A DNA stretch of 64,000 bases from Microbacterium timonense (GTDB lineage: Bacteria > Actinomycetota > Actinomycetes > Actinomycetales > Microbacteriaceae): assembly GCF_900292075.1 (NCBI RefSeq), contig NZ_OLMV01000002.1, positions 248,001 through 312,000 of the forward strand, written 5' to 3'. The notes under the pieces are model-generated. The model ran no database searches and was not told the DNA's origin. It saw nothing but the letters and a program-made list of their open reading frames with translations. Positions within the stretch are counted from its first letter, which is position 1; each line of letters starts with the position of its first letter. Of this stretch, positions 17,085 to 25,115 are shown piece by piece. The position numbers and the translations under genes were made by a program.

Positions 17085-18014
17085 TCAGGAGTCCGCGCGC
17101 TGGCGCCCTCGCCGCTCCCGCGCCTCACGGGCGACCTGTCGCTGCACCTTCCGGGCGTCTCGCAGCGCCTTCTCGGCCACCCGCACGGCTTTCTGCGCTT
17201 CGCGGTACTTCTTGTCGTCGGCGATGTCGGCGTCATCCTGTGTCACCCAGGCCGCGCGAGGCACTCCCTCCCCCGTGGCGACGGCATCCATGTAGGCCGC
17301 CACGCCGTCCAAGCCTCGTTCGAGCCCGAAGGCGAAGGGGTCCCTCTCGTCCAGGAACACACCGGCGTCGATGGCCGCCCGCAGGTGCGGGTAGGCGTCC
17401 GCCGTGATCAGCGTGCGGTACAGCGCGTCCTCGCGGGCCGTGATGTCGGCGTCCGGCAGTGCGCCCTCCCGTTCGACGCGCTGGTACCCGGCCAGCACCA
17501 TCCCCGTCCATCGCGCGGCTCCCGTCACCAGCAGCAGAACGGCCAGCCGGTCCTCGTGCGAGAGCGGTGTGTCGGCGAGCGCGGCGAGTCCGGCATCCAT
17601 CCACGCCGCGCTGTTGGGGGTGGCCGGCGACCCCGTGATCGGGATCTCGAGCACCCAGGGGTGCCGCATGTAACGGTCCACCTGCTCCCGGTAGAGCGCC
17701 ATCAGCCGGGTGCGCCAGTCCCCCGCCGCGAGGCTCTCCTCCGACGGGAGTCCCGTCGCCTCCTCCTGCATCAGCAGGATCAGGTCGTCCTTGGCGGTGA
17801 CGTAGCGGTACAGCGACATGGGCGTGAACCCCAGCCGAGCCGCGACCGCGGCCATCGAGACGGCGCCCAGTCCCTCGGCATCCGCGATCTCGACCGCCGC
17901 CTCGACGATGCGCTCCACGCTCATCTCGCGTTTCGGGCCGCGCTGCGGATTGGCCGCCACGCCCCATGCGAGCGCGATTCCGCGGGGCAGCTCGAGTTCG
18001 GCAGCATCCGTCAT
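17085..18014 (-). CDS. TetR family repressor with TetR_C-type ligand domain
   Basis: 309 residues. The N-terminal HTH covers about 33-80 (ERIVEAAVEIADAEGLGAVS, LGFTPMSLYRYVTAKDDL). The all-helical ligand domain resembles that of TetR/ActII regulators of drug exporters, and a strongly basic coiled tail covers about 265-309 (KKYREAQKAVRVAEKAL...RERRGRQRADS). It is divergent from the ABC exporter genes and most likely represses them and itself from the ACAGT-rich intergenic region. ATG 18014 is 6 nt behind TAGACT, so the mRNA is probably leaderless. Confidence 0.92.
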   Translation of the reverse strand: MTDAAELELPRGIALAWGVAANPQRGPKREMSVERIVEAAVEIADAEGLGAVSMAAVAARLGFTPMSLYRYVTAKDDLILLMQEEATGLPSEESLAAGDWRTRLMALYREQVDRYMRHPWVLEIPITGSPATPNSAAWMDAGLAALADTPLSHEDRLAVLLLVTGAARWTGMVLAGYQRVEREGALPDADITAREDALYRTLITADAYPHLRAAIDAGVFLDERDPFAFGLERGLDGVAAYMDAVATGEGVPRAAWVTQDDADIADDKKYREAQKAVRVAEKALRDARKVQRQVAREARERRGRQRADS

Positions 18015-18043
18015 GCCGCCAGTCTATGCCGCACCGGCGGAAG

Positions 18044-18116
18044 ACTGTTTATCGAATACACAGTGTGTTATGGTCATACACAGTTACTGACGTAAACAGT
18101 TTCTTCAATAGACAGT
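18044..18116. promoter_or_regulatory. Operator/promoter region with repeated ACAGT half-sites
   Basis: The divergent tetR-ABC spacer is AT-rich for this genome. It holds ACTGT at 18044-18048 and ACAGT at 18060-18064, 18080-18084, 18096-18100 and 18112-18116 (steps of 20, 16 and 16 nt). The core ACACAGTGTGT at 18058-18068 is a perfect odd palindrome. TATGGT at 18070-18075 could be a -10 box for the ABC genes. Likely binding sites of the adjacent TetR protein. Confidence 0.6.
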
Positions 18117-18136
18117 TCACACGGAAGGATGCCGCC

Positions 18137-19042
18137 ATGAGCGCACCAGCGATCAGCGTCCGCGGGCTCGGCAAGAGCTTCGGGCGCACTCCCGTCCTCG
18201 ACGACCTCGAGTTCGCCGTGCAGCCCGGCGAGATCTTCGCGCTCCTCGGCGCGAACGGCGCGGGCAAGACCACCACCATCTCGATCCTGACCACGCTGCA
18301 GCGCCCCGACGCGGGCACGGCCACCGTCGCGGGCTTCGACGTGGCCCGCGAGCCCGACGCGGTACGCCGCCGCATCGCCCTCACCGGGCAGTCCGCCGCC
18401 GTCGACGACATGCTCACGGGGCTCGAGAACCTCGTGATGCTGGGCCGACTGTCGGGCCTGAAACCCCGCTCGGCCCGCAGGCGCGCGGTCGAGCTGCTGG
18501 AGCGCTTCGCGCTGACGGATGCCGCGTCCCGACCCGTCCGGACGTACTCCGGCGGCATGCGGCGCCGGCTCGATCTCGCCCTGAGCTTCGTCGTCGTCCC
18601 CGAGGTGCTGTTCCTGGACGAGCCGACGACGGGCGTCGACCCGCGCAGCCGGCGAGACCTGTGGGACGTCATCCGGTCGCTGGCGGGAGCCGGGACGACG
18701 GTCTTCCTCACCACCCAGTATCTGGAGGAGGCCGATCAGCTCGCCGACCGCGTCGCGCTCCTGGACGCGGGGCGCGTCGTCGCGACCGGCACTCCCGCCG
18801 AGCTCAAGGCCCTCGTGGGCACCGACACCGTGGTGCTCACGAGCCCCGGCGGCGAGGTGCTCCGCGAGGTGCCCACGGACGGCTCCGTCGCGAGCGTCCG
18901 CGCGGCGATCGACCAGCTGGGCGCCGACGACGAGCCCGGTGCCGAGCTCACACTGCGCCGCCCCACCCTCGACGACGTCTTCCTCTCGCTCACCGGAACC
19001 GCGTCGGCCGCGACGGCCGACACCACGAAGGAGTACGCATGA
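18137..19042 (+). CDS. DrrA-type ABC transporter ATP-binding protein
   Basis: 301 residues. An ATPase of the daunorubicin-resistance type with Walker A GANGAGKTT, signature YSGGMRRRLDLA, Walker B VLFLDEPTTGVD, and the family-typical C-terminal extension ending in LRRPTLDDVFLSLTG. It supplies energy to the permease encoded immediately downstream, probably for drug or antibiotic efflux. ATG 18137 follows GGAAGG by 8 nt. The stop overlaps the permease ATG (ATGA). Control by the divergent TetR gene is likely. Confidence 0.94.
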   Translation: MSAPAISVRGLGKSFGRTPVLDDLEFAVQPGEIFALLGANGAGKTTTISILTTLQRPDAGTATVAGFDVAREPDAVRRRIALTGQSAAVDDMLTGLENLVMLGRLSGLKPRSARRRAVELLERFALTDAASRPVRTYSGGMRRRLDLALSFVVVPEVLFLDEPTTGVDPRSRRDLWDVIRSLAGAGTTVFLTTQYLEEADQLADRVALLDAGRVVATGTPAELKALVGTDTVVLTSPGGEVLREVPTDGSVASVRAAIDQLGADDEPGAELTLRRPTLDDVFLSLTGTASAATADTTKEYA

Positions 19043-19830
19043 CCACCACCGCCCCCGCTCCCCGCCCGCACCTGCGAGGAATTACCGCCGAGTCGGTGTT
19101 CGTGCGCCGCAGTCTCACCCAGTCCCTGCGTGACGGCGAGTCGCTCAGCCTGGCGATCCTGCTCCCGGTGATGCTGATGCTGCTGTTCACCTTCGTGTTC
19201 GGCGGCGCGATCGAGCCCGGCGGGGACTACGTCGACTACGTCGTCCCGGGCATCATCCTGCTGTGCGCGGGCTTCGGCGCCGCCACCACGGCGACCTACG
19301 TCGCCCGCGACATGTCCAGCGGCATCATCGACCGCTTCCGCACCATGCCGCTGCGCAGCGGCGCCGTTCTCACCGGGCACGTCGTGGCGAGCCTGGCCCG
19401 CAACCTCGTCGCGACGGCAGTCGTGATCGCGGTGGGTCTCCTCGTGGGCTTCCGCCCCAGCGCGGGCCTCGTGGGATGGATCGCAGCCGCGGCCGTCATC
19501 GCGCTGTACATCCTCGCGATCACCTATCTGTTCGCCTCCATCGGCCTGGCCGCGGGAAGCCCCGAGGCGGCGTCCGGCTACGGGTTCATCATCCTGTTCA
19601 TCCCGTACCTGTCCAGCGCCTTCGTCCCCGTCGAGACCATGCCCGAGTGGCTGCAGTGGGTGGCCGACAACCAGCCCATCACACCCATCATCGAGACCAT
19701 CCGGGGACTCCTGATGGGCGCGCCGCTCGGGACGGAGCCGCTCTGGGCGATCGGCTGGTGCCTTCTCATCCTCGCCGTCTCGGCGGTGTGGGGCGCCTGG
19801 CTGTTCGGCCGCAAGAGCGGGCGGCGCTGA
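19039..19830 (+). CDS. DrrB-type ABC transporter permease
   Basis: 263 residues, an ABC-2 family permease with six predicted helices. An N-terminal amphipathic stretch (VFVRRSLTQSLRDGESL) precedes the first helix. The segment containing MSSGIIDRFRTMPLRSGAVLTG is the coupling loop common in DrrB proteins, and MPEWLQWVADNQPITPIIE before the last helix is also family-typical. It pairs with the upstream ATPase through a 4-nt overlap. Probable function: export of a hydrophobic toxic compound. Confidence 0.93.
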   Translation: MTTTAPAPRPHLRGITAESVFVRRSLTQSLRDGESLSLAILLPVMLMLLFTFVFGGAIEPGGDYVDYVVPGIILLCAGFGAATTATYVARDMSSGIIDRFRTMPLRSGAVLTGHVVASLARNLVATAVVIAVGLLVGFRPSAGLVGWIAAAAVIALYILAITYLFASIGLAAGSPEAASGYGFIILFIPYLSSAFVPVETMPEWLQWVADNQPITPIIETIRGLLMGAPLGTEPLWAIGWCLLILAVSAVWGAWLFGRKSGRR

Positions 19831-19851
19831 TCCGCTCCTGCCCGGTCGCCG

Positions 19852-20259
19852 TCAGCGGCCGGGGAGGCGCTTCAGCGCGTTCTCCAGGGCGTGCTTGGCG
19901 GATGCCGCGGCGCGGCCCACGACCTCGGCAGCATGCGCCGCGGAATCCGGCAGCGCAGCCGGCGCGGCGTCGGCTGCCGCGCCGTGATCGTCCAGGAACG
20001 GCACGAGCCAATCGTCGACCTCGTCCAGGGGCGCGGCGGAAAGGCTGTAGTAGCGGTGCTGCCCTTCCTCCCGGACCGAGACGAGATGCGCATCGCGCAG
20101 CACCTTGAGGTGCTTCGAGACGGTCGGCTGGCTGGCGCCCAGCTCGGTGACGATGTGCGACACGCTCGTGCCGCGCTCTCCGGCGGATGATCGATCCAGC
20201 AGCAGTCGCAGGATGTCGCGACGCGTACCGTCCGCGATCACGTCGAAGATGTCCGCCAT
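19852..20259 (-). CDS. ArsR family transcriptional regulator
   Basis: 135 residues. A winged-helix ArsR domain occupies the first 90 residues (FDVIADGTRRDILRLLLD, HIVTELGASQPTVSKHLKVLRDAHLVSVREEGQHRYYSL). It lacks the CxC metal motif of arsenic sensors, so it likely responds to something other than a thiophilic metal. A C-terminal Ala-rich helix (about 95-135) may mediate dimer contacts. ATG 20259 lies 6 nt behind TACTCT (leaderless). It is divergent from the TrkH gene and may affect it; that is inference. Confidence 0.9.
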   Translation of the reverse strand: MADIFDVIADGTRRDILRLLLDRSSAGERGTSVSHIVTELGASQPTVSKHLKVLRDAHLVSVREEGQHRYYSLSAAPLDEVDDWLVPFLDDHGAAADAAPAALPDSAAHAAEVVGRAAASAKHALENALKRLPGR

Positions 20260-20355
20260 GTGCTCAGAGTAGTCGGCAGCCCTGCGGAGTACCATGATCA
20301 CGACCGCCGCTCATCCACTGCAGGTACTGCGCTCGCATCCCGGGGAGGACACCGC

Positions 20356-21804
20356 ATGACGGATGGCAGGCGTGTCGTCCCCGTCTCCCTTGCGGGCGTC
20401 CTGCGCACCCTCGGCCATGCGGTGATGGAGTTCTTCCGCGAACTGACTCAGCGCTCGCCCGCGCGCTTCGCGATCATCATCTTCCTGTCGCTGATCCTGG
20501 TGTTCACGGTGCTGTTCTCCCTGCCCGTCGCCGCCGCCGACGGCCGGCCCACACCGTTCGCCGACGCCTTCTTCACAGCGGTGTCCACCATCTGCGTCAC
20601 CGGCCTCGCGACCGTCGACATGGCCACCCACTGGTCCGCGTTCGGACACGTGCTCGTCTTCGTGGGGGTCCAGATCGGCGCGCTCGGCGTGCTGACCCTC
20701 GCGTCGATCCTGGGCCTGGTCATCTCCCGCCGCCTCGGTCTGCGGGCCAAGCTCATCGCCGCCAGCGACACCAATCCGCTGCGGACCCATGGCGGCCCGG
20801 TCAACGAGAGTCAGACGGTTCAACTCGGCCAGATCGGCAGCCTGCTCGCCACGGTCGCCCTCTCGACGCTCGTCATCGAGGCGGGCCTGGCGCTCCTCCT
20901 CTACCCCGGTCTGCTCGTCGCCGGGGTGCCATGGCATGTGGCGCTGTGGGAGGCGCCGTTCTACGCCGCCATGGCGTTCACCAACACCGGTTTCACCCCC
21001 AATGCCGACGGCCTGCTGCCTTTCCGCCACGACTACTTCTTCCTGACGGTGCTCATGGCCGGGGTGTTCCTCGGCTCGATCGGATTCCCCGTCATCTACA
21101 CGCTGCGCAGGCAGCTGTGGCATGTGCGACGGTGGTCGCTGCACGCCAAGCTCACCGTCATCACCACGGTGACCCTGTTCTTCCTGGGCGGTGCCGCGTT
21201 CCTCGTGCTCGAGTACGACAACCTGCTGACGCTCGGCACCAACGACGCCTGGGACACCACGTTCCAGGCGTTCTTCCTGTCGGCGATGACCCGCTCCGGC
21301 GGGTTTGCGATCCTCGACATCGGGGAACTCAACCAGTCGAGCCTGCTCGTGGCGTGCATGCTGATGTTCGTCGGCGGCGGCTCGGCCTCGACCGCCGGCG
21401 GGATCAAGGTGACCACGCTCGCCGTCATCGCTCTGGCTGTCGTGTCGGAGGCGAAGGGACGCGCCTCGAACCAGGTCTTCGGACGCCGCATCCCGAGCGA
21501 CGTGCTGCGCGTGGCACTGTCGGTCGTGGCGTGGGGTGCGACGATCGTCGCGATCTCGACCATCATCATCACGCAGATCACCAAGGCCGATCTCGGCGAT
21601 GTGCTGTTCGACGTGATCTCCGGATTCGCCACGGTGGGCCTGTCCACGGGGCTCACCGCCGAGCTTCCCAATCCGGCCATCTACGTGCTCGCGATCACGA
21701 TCGTCATGGGCCGCGTTGGTACAGTGACTCTCGCCGCGGCCGTGGCCGCGACATCCCGTTCGCAGCTGTATTCGCTGCCCGTGGAAAGGCCCATCGTTGG
21801 TTGA
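20356..21804 (+). CDS. TrkH/KtrB family potassium transporter subunit
   Basis: 482 residues, the K+-translocating membrane subunit. Four selectivity-filter repeats are recognisable: STICVTGLATVD, AFTNTGFTPNADG, SAMTRSGGFAILD and GFATVGLSTGLT. About ten membrane helices include LFFLGGAAFLVLEY. Works with the RCK-domain regulator encoded directly downstream. ATG 20356 follows GGGGAGG by 7 nt. The stop overlaps the TTG start of the regulator gene. Expected role: K+ uptake and osmotic adaptation. Confidence 0.94.
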   Translation: MTDGRRVVPVSLAGVLRTLGHAVMEFFRELTQRSPARFAIIIFLSLILVFTVLFSLPVAAADGRPTPFADAFFTAVSTICVTGLATVDMATHWSAFGHVLVFVGVQIGALGVLTLASILGLVISRRLGLRAKLIAASDTNPLRTHGGPVNESQTVQLGQIGSLLATVALSTLVIEAGLALLLYPGLLVAGVPWHVALWEAPFYAAMAFTNTGFTPNADGLLPFRHDYFFLTVLMAGVFLGSIGFPVIYTLRRQLWHVRRWSLHAKLTVITTVTLFFLGGAAFLVLEYDNLLTLGTNDAWDTTFQAFFLSAMTRSGGFAILDIGELNQSSLLVACMLMFVGGGSASTAGGIKVTTLAVIALAVVSEAKGRASNQVFGRRIPSDVLRVALSVVAWGATIVAISTIIITQITKADLGDVLFDVISGFATVGLSTGLTAELPNPAIYVLAITIVMGRVGTVTLAAAVAATSRSQLYSLPVERPIVG

Positions 21805-22468
21805 GCGGATGAGGGGCGACGCGCCCGTTCTCGTGATCGGCCTCGGCCGATTCGGAGCCGCCTGTGCGGGCGAACTGGATCGGCTGGACCGCGAGGTGCT
21901 CGCGATCGACGAGAACCTCGATCTGGTGCAGAAGTGGTCGGAGCGGGTGACGCACACCGTTCAGGCCGATGCGCGCAACATCGACGCCCTGAAGCAGATC
22001 GGCGCGCAGGACTTCCAGGTGGCCGTGGTGGCGGTGGGTTCGTCCATCGAGGCATCCGTCCTGATCACCGCCAACCTCGTCGACCTGAAGGTGCCGCAGA
22101 TCTGGGCGAAGGCGGTCTCGCAGTCGCACGGGAAGATCCTGGCGCGCGTGGGTGCCAACCACGTCATCTACCCGGAGCGCGAGGCCGGCGAGCGCGTCGC
22201 GCATCTCGTCAGCGGGCGCATGCTCGACTTCATCCGCTTCGACGACGACTTCGCCCTCGCCAAGCTCTACCCGCCGAAGTTCATCCGCGGCGTCGGGCTC
22301 AACGAGTCCGGCGTGCGCACGAAGTACAACGTGACGGTGGTCGGGGTGAAAAGCCCCGGCAAGCCGTTCCGCTATGCCGAGGCGAACACCGTCGTCACCA
22401 ACCACGACCTCATCATCGTGTCGGGCACGAACTCCGACATCGAGCGCTTCGCGTCGCTGGAGCGCTGA
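21797..22468 (+). CDS. TrkA/KtrA family potassium uptake regulator (RCK protein)
   Basis: 223 residues with an RCK_N Rossmann domain (VLVIGLGRFGAACAGEL, AIDENLDLVQKW, TVQADARNIDALKQIG) and an RCK_C domain (about 140-223) ending in NHDLIIVSGTNSDIERF. It binds nucleotide and gates the TrkH-type pore. TTG 21797 is preferred: GGAAAGG lies 7 nt upstream and the frame overlaps the trkH stop by 8 nt. ATG 21809 is an alternative four codons later. Together they form a two-gene K+ uptake operon. Confidence 0.92.
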   Translation: MVERMRGDAPVLVIGLGRFGAACAGELDRLDREVLAIDENLDLVQKWSERVTHTVQADARNIDALKQIGAQDFQVAVVAVGSSIEASVLITANLVDLKVPQIWAKAVSQSHGKILARVGANHVIYPEREAGERVAHLVSGRMLDFIRFDDDFALAKLYPPKFIRGVGLNESGVRTKYNVTVVGVKSPGKPFRYAEANTVVTNHDLIIVSGTNSDIERFASLER

Positions 22469-22546
22469 CCGGCTCGCCCTCCGTCAGTGAGCTCGCGGCG
22501 GGGTGAGCCGAGCAGGGATGTCGGAGCCCGGGGCGACACTGGCCGC

Positions 22547-22924
22547 ATGAGCGATCGAGAGAGCACCATCGCGGATGCCGAGCGCTGGCTCGGCGCGTAC
22601 CGCCAGGCATGGACGACCAACGATCCCGACGACATCCGCGCCGTCTTCACCGGCGACGCGGAGTATCGCGCCGAACCGTGGGCCGCACCGATCCAGGGCC
22701 ATGAGGCGATCGTCGCCTCGTGGCTGGAGCGACGGGATGAGCCAGGCACCTGGACCTTCGACGCGCGGGTGATCGCCGCCGACGGCCGCCTCGTCTTCAT
22801 CGAAGGCGAGACCCGCTACACCTCCGGGACCACGTACAGCAACCTGTGGGTCGTCGCCCTGGCCGACGACGGCCGTGCCACCGCGTTCACCGAGTGGTGG
22901 ATGGACCGGGCGAACCCGAGCTGA
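22547..22924 (+). CDS. SnoaL-like (NTF2-fold) protein
   Basis: 125 residues with the NTF2/SnoaL cone fold: an N-terminal helix (ADAERWLGAYRQAWTTNDPD), then IRAVFTGDAEYRAEPW, HEAIVASWLERRDEPG, and alternating beta strands ending in FTEWWMDR. The family includes small hydrolases, isomerases and proteins with no catalytic role. No residue set here allows a specific reaction to be named. It is monocistronic and converges with proC. Confidence 0.85.
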   Translation: MSDRESTIADAERWLGAYRQAWTTNDPDDIRAVFTGDAEYRAEPWAAPIQGHEAIVASWLERRDEPGTWTFDARVIAADGRLVFIEGETRYTSGTTYSNLWVVALADDGRATAFTEWWMDRANPS

Positions 22925-22954
22925 CGGCCGGGCGGGCGATACGCGCGGCGACGG

Positions 22955-23800
22955 TCAGCCCCCTGCCGCCAGCTCCTTGGCACGCGCGAGCGCCGCGTCG
23001 GTGGCCGCGGTGAAGACGTCGTCCAGACGGGCGTCCTGCAGAACCGCGATGGCGCGCTCGGTGGTGCCCTTGGGGCTCGTGACCTGCCGCCGCAGCTCCG
23101 CCGGATCGTCCTGCGACGCCTCGAGCAGCGCCGCCGTACCGATGAAGGTCTGCTCGGCGAGCAGCCGCGACTGCGCGGGCGAGAAGCCCTTCGCCTCGGC
23201 CGCGCGAGTGAAGTCCTCGACCAGCAGGAAGAAGTAGGCCGGCCCCGAGCCGGAGATGGTGGACAGCGCATCGATCTGCGACTCGGGCACCTCGACGACC
23301 GCCCCCACCGTCTCGAACAGGCGACGCACCAGCGCGACCTCCGCCTCGCCGGCAGTCGATCCCGCGGCCAGTCCGGTGACGCCCCGGCCCACGAGCGCGG
23401 GCGTGTTCGGCATCGACCGCAGGACGGCGACCTCCTCACCCAGGATCCGCTCGAACGCCGCGAGCGTGACGCCCGCCGCGAGGCTCACGACGACGGTGCC
23501 CGGACGCAGCACCGGGGCGATCTCACGCAGCAGGTCGGGGACCATGGCGGGCTTCACCCCGACGAGCACGACGTCAGCGGCGGCCGCGGCATCCGTGTTG
23601 CCGGCCGGGGCGTCCTCGAGCGCGACGCTCGTGACGTCGTCGAGTCCGTGAAGCTCCGCGGCCTTCGCGCGCGAGCGGTTCGTGGTGACCACGCCGCGGG
23701 ATGCTAGACCGGACCGGGACAGTCCCCGCGCGATCGCCCCGCCCATCGCGATCCTCGGCGCCGGCTCGATGGGAGGGAGGGACGGGGTCTCTGGTGCCAT
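22955..23800 (-). CDS. proC: Pyrroline-5-carboxylate reductase with an inverted nucleotide-binding segment
   Basis: 281 residues. The body is a normal ProC, last step of proline synthesis (P5C + NADPH to proline): FERILGEEVAVLRSMPNTPA, STISGSGPAYFFLLVEDF and a C-terminal LRRQVTSPKGTTERAIAVL are all present. The N-terminal Rossmann loop is abnormal: residues 10-21 read PIEPAPRIAMGG instead of the expected PIAILGAGSMGG. The missing motif is spelled correctly on the opposite strand at 23745-23770, between CCCATCG and CGATGGG. NADPH binding is probably lost in this orientation. ATG 23800 is 6 nt behind TAGGAT. Confidence 0.9.
   Translation of the reverse strand: MAPETPSLPPIEPAPRIAMGGAIARGLSRSGLASRGVVTTNRSRAKAAELHGLDDVTSVALEDAPAGNTDAAAAADVVLVGVKPAMVPDLLREIAPVLRPGTVVVSLAAGVTLAAFERILGEEVAVLRSMPNTPALVGRGVTGLAAGSTAGEAEVALVRRLFETVGAVVEVPESQIDALSTISGSGPAYFFLLVEDFTRAAEAKGFSPAQSRLLAEQTFIGTAALLEASQDDPAELRRQVTSPKGTTERAIAVLQDARLDDVFTAATDAALARAKELAAGG
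23742..23773. other. Inverted micro-segment flanked by 7-bp inverted repeats in proC
   Basis: CCCATCG (23742-23748) and CGATGGG (23767-23773) are perfect inverted repeats around an 18-nt core. Inversion of the core keeps gene length and frame. In the present orientation the minus-strand gene lacks GAGSMG; in the flipped orientation it would read I-A-I-L-G-A-G-S-M-G-G, the family consensus. This is either a natural inversion, possibly reversible, or a sequence artefact. Confidence 0.85.
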
Positions 23801-23849
23801 GGCGCCATCCTATGAGCGCACGACTGAGGCCGAGTAGTATCAGACTTGA

Positions 23850-23859
23850 CTTATATAAG
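23850..23859. promoter_or_regulatory. Palindromic operator overlapping the -10 of the arsR-SRPBCC operon
   Basis: CTTATATAAG is a perfect 10-bp palindrome that overlaps a TATATA/TATAAG -10 box 10-20 nt before the ArsR start. Such A/T palindromes are typical ArsR operators, so autorepression is likely. Confidence 0.55.
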
Positions 23860-23869
23860 CTGTCGCGCA

Positions 23870-24319
23870 ATGATTACTGGCATGCACGCGCTCGACATCC
23901 TCGGAGACCCGGTACGCCGGCGTCTGCTCGAGCTGCTCGCCGAGGGCGAGCGCAGCGCCGGCGAACTCGGCGCCCACGTGCAGCGCGAGTTCGGCATCTC
24001 GCAGCCCGCGGTGTCGCAGCACCTCCGCGTGCTGCGCGAGTCGGGATTCGCGAGCGTCCGCGCCGAGGGAACCCGCCGCCTGTACGCCATCGCGCCGGAG
24101 CCGCTGGAGGACGCGGCCGCGTGGTTCGACCCGTTCCGGCGGTTCTGGCAACCGCGCCTGGACGCGCTGGGAACAGAGCTCGCCCGCGGACGACGAGAGC
24201 GCCGGCTGGCGGGCGAGCGGGACGCACCTGCGGCCACGCAGACCGCCGGCGACGGTGCGAACGTCCAGGACGACGACAACGACGACAACAACAACGAGAA
24301 CGAGACTCAGGAGGATTGA
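23870..24319 (+). CDS. ArsR family regulator paired with an SRPBCC protein
   Basis: 149 residues from ATG 23870 (145 from ATG 23882, MHALDILG, also plausible). Winged-helix domain: ILGDPVRRRLLELLAEGERS, FGISQPAVSQHLRVLRESGF, EGTRRLYAIAPEPLEDAAAWFDPFRRFWQPRLDAL, the last part being characteristic of the ArsR group that sits beside SRPBCC/AHSA1 genes. The acidic C-terminal tail (DDDNDDNNNENETQED) is unusual and low in complexity. It is one nucleotide from the SRPBCC gene, and a palindromic operator covers the promoter. Confidence 0.9.
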   Translation: MITGMHALDILGDPVRRRLLELLAEGERSAGELGAHVQREFGISQPAVSQHLRVLRESGFASVRAEGTRRLYAIAPEPLEDAAAWFDPFRRFWQPRLDALGTELARGRRERRLAGERDAPAATQTAGDGANVQDDDNDDNNNENETQED

Positions 24320-24320
24320 C

Positions 24321-24992
24321 ATGGTCGACGTACAGGGCCAGCTCGACGCTGTGACGCGCGAGATCGCCGACGAGGACATCGACGGCTTCCCGTCGCGCGT
24401 GCAGACGCTCGCGCAGACGTACCCCTCGCCCCTCGACGACGTGTGGGACGCCGTCACGACCGGCGCGCGGATCGCCCGATGGTTCCTGCCGATCTCCGGT
24501 GACCTGCGCCTGGGCGGGCGCTATCAGATCGAGAACAACGCCGGTGGCGAGATTCAAGAGTGCGTGCCCCCGGCGAACGGGACAGCGCACTACAAGGTCA
24601 CGTGGGAGTACGGCGGCGGTGTCACGTGGCTGACCGTGCGCCTGATCGCCGACGGCGCCGACAGCACCCGCTTCGAGCTGGAGCACGTGGCGCACGTCGA
24701 CGACGTGCCCTCCGCGTTCTGGGAGATGTACGGCCCCGGCGCGACCGGTGTCGGCTGGGACGGGGGCCTGCTCGGACTCGCCCTGCACCTCGGCGGAGGC
24801 AACGGCCCATCGCCCGAAGAGGCGGAGGCGTGGGCGTTCACCGACGAGGGCCGGGCGTTCTACCGCGGCGCCGCCGACGCGTGGGGTGCCGCCCACGCCG
24901 CCGACGGCGCCGATCCCGCCGCGGCCGCCCGCGCGGCCGACAACACCTTCGCGTTCTACACCGGTCAGACGCCGCCATCCGCTGAGGAATGA
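24321..24992 (+). CDS. SRPBCC (AHSA1-like) domain protein
   Basis: 223 residues. The START/Bet v1-like lipid-binding fold is seen in TYPSPLDDVWDAVTTGARIARWFLPISGD, LRLGGRYQ, HYKVTWEYGGGVTWLTVRL and STRFELEHVAHVDD. A C-terminal helical part (about 150-223) resembles a glutathione-transferase-like tail seen in some members. Strong GGAGG upstream of ATG 24321. Co-transcribed with the ArsR gene; ArsR-SRPBCC pairs usually respond to small hydrophobic compounds, but no ligand can be assigned. Confidence 0.9.
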   Translation: MVDVQGQLDAVTREIADEDIDGFPSRVQTLAQTYPSPLDDVWDAVTTGARIARWFLPISGDLRLGGRYQIENNAGGEIQECVPPANGTAHYKVTWEYGGGVTWLTVRLIADGADSTRFELEHVAHVDDVPSAFWEMYGPGATGVGWDGGLLGLALHLGGGNGPSPEEAEAWAFTDEGRAFYRGAADAWGAAHAADGADPAAAARAADNTFAFYTGQTPPSAEE

Positions 24993-25115
24993 CATGGATG
25001 CCGCCGTCCGCGGGATGCACAACATGAAAGGTGATTCGCAAAGTCTGGCGACCGGTCTATCCTCATGAGTGGGCGGGGGCGCAGGAGCTTCCGCAGGACG
25101 TGGGAGGCACCCCGA

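Noticed and set aside
22921..22968. Terminator between the SnoaL-like gene and proC
   Set aside because: The CTGAC / GTCAG pairing is only 5 bp with a loop of nearly 30 nt, too weak to call.
23742..23773. A separate plus-strand gene encoding the GAGSMG motif
   Set aside because: The plus-strand frame with this motif is short, has no start signal and continues into low-complexity sequence; the motif is explained by inversion within proC.
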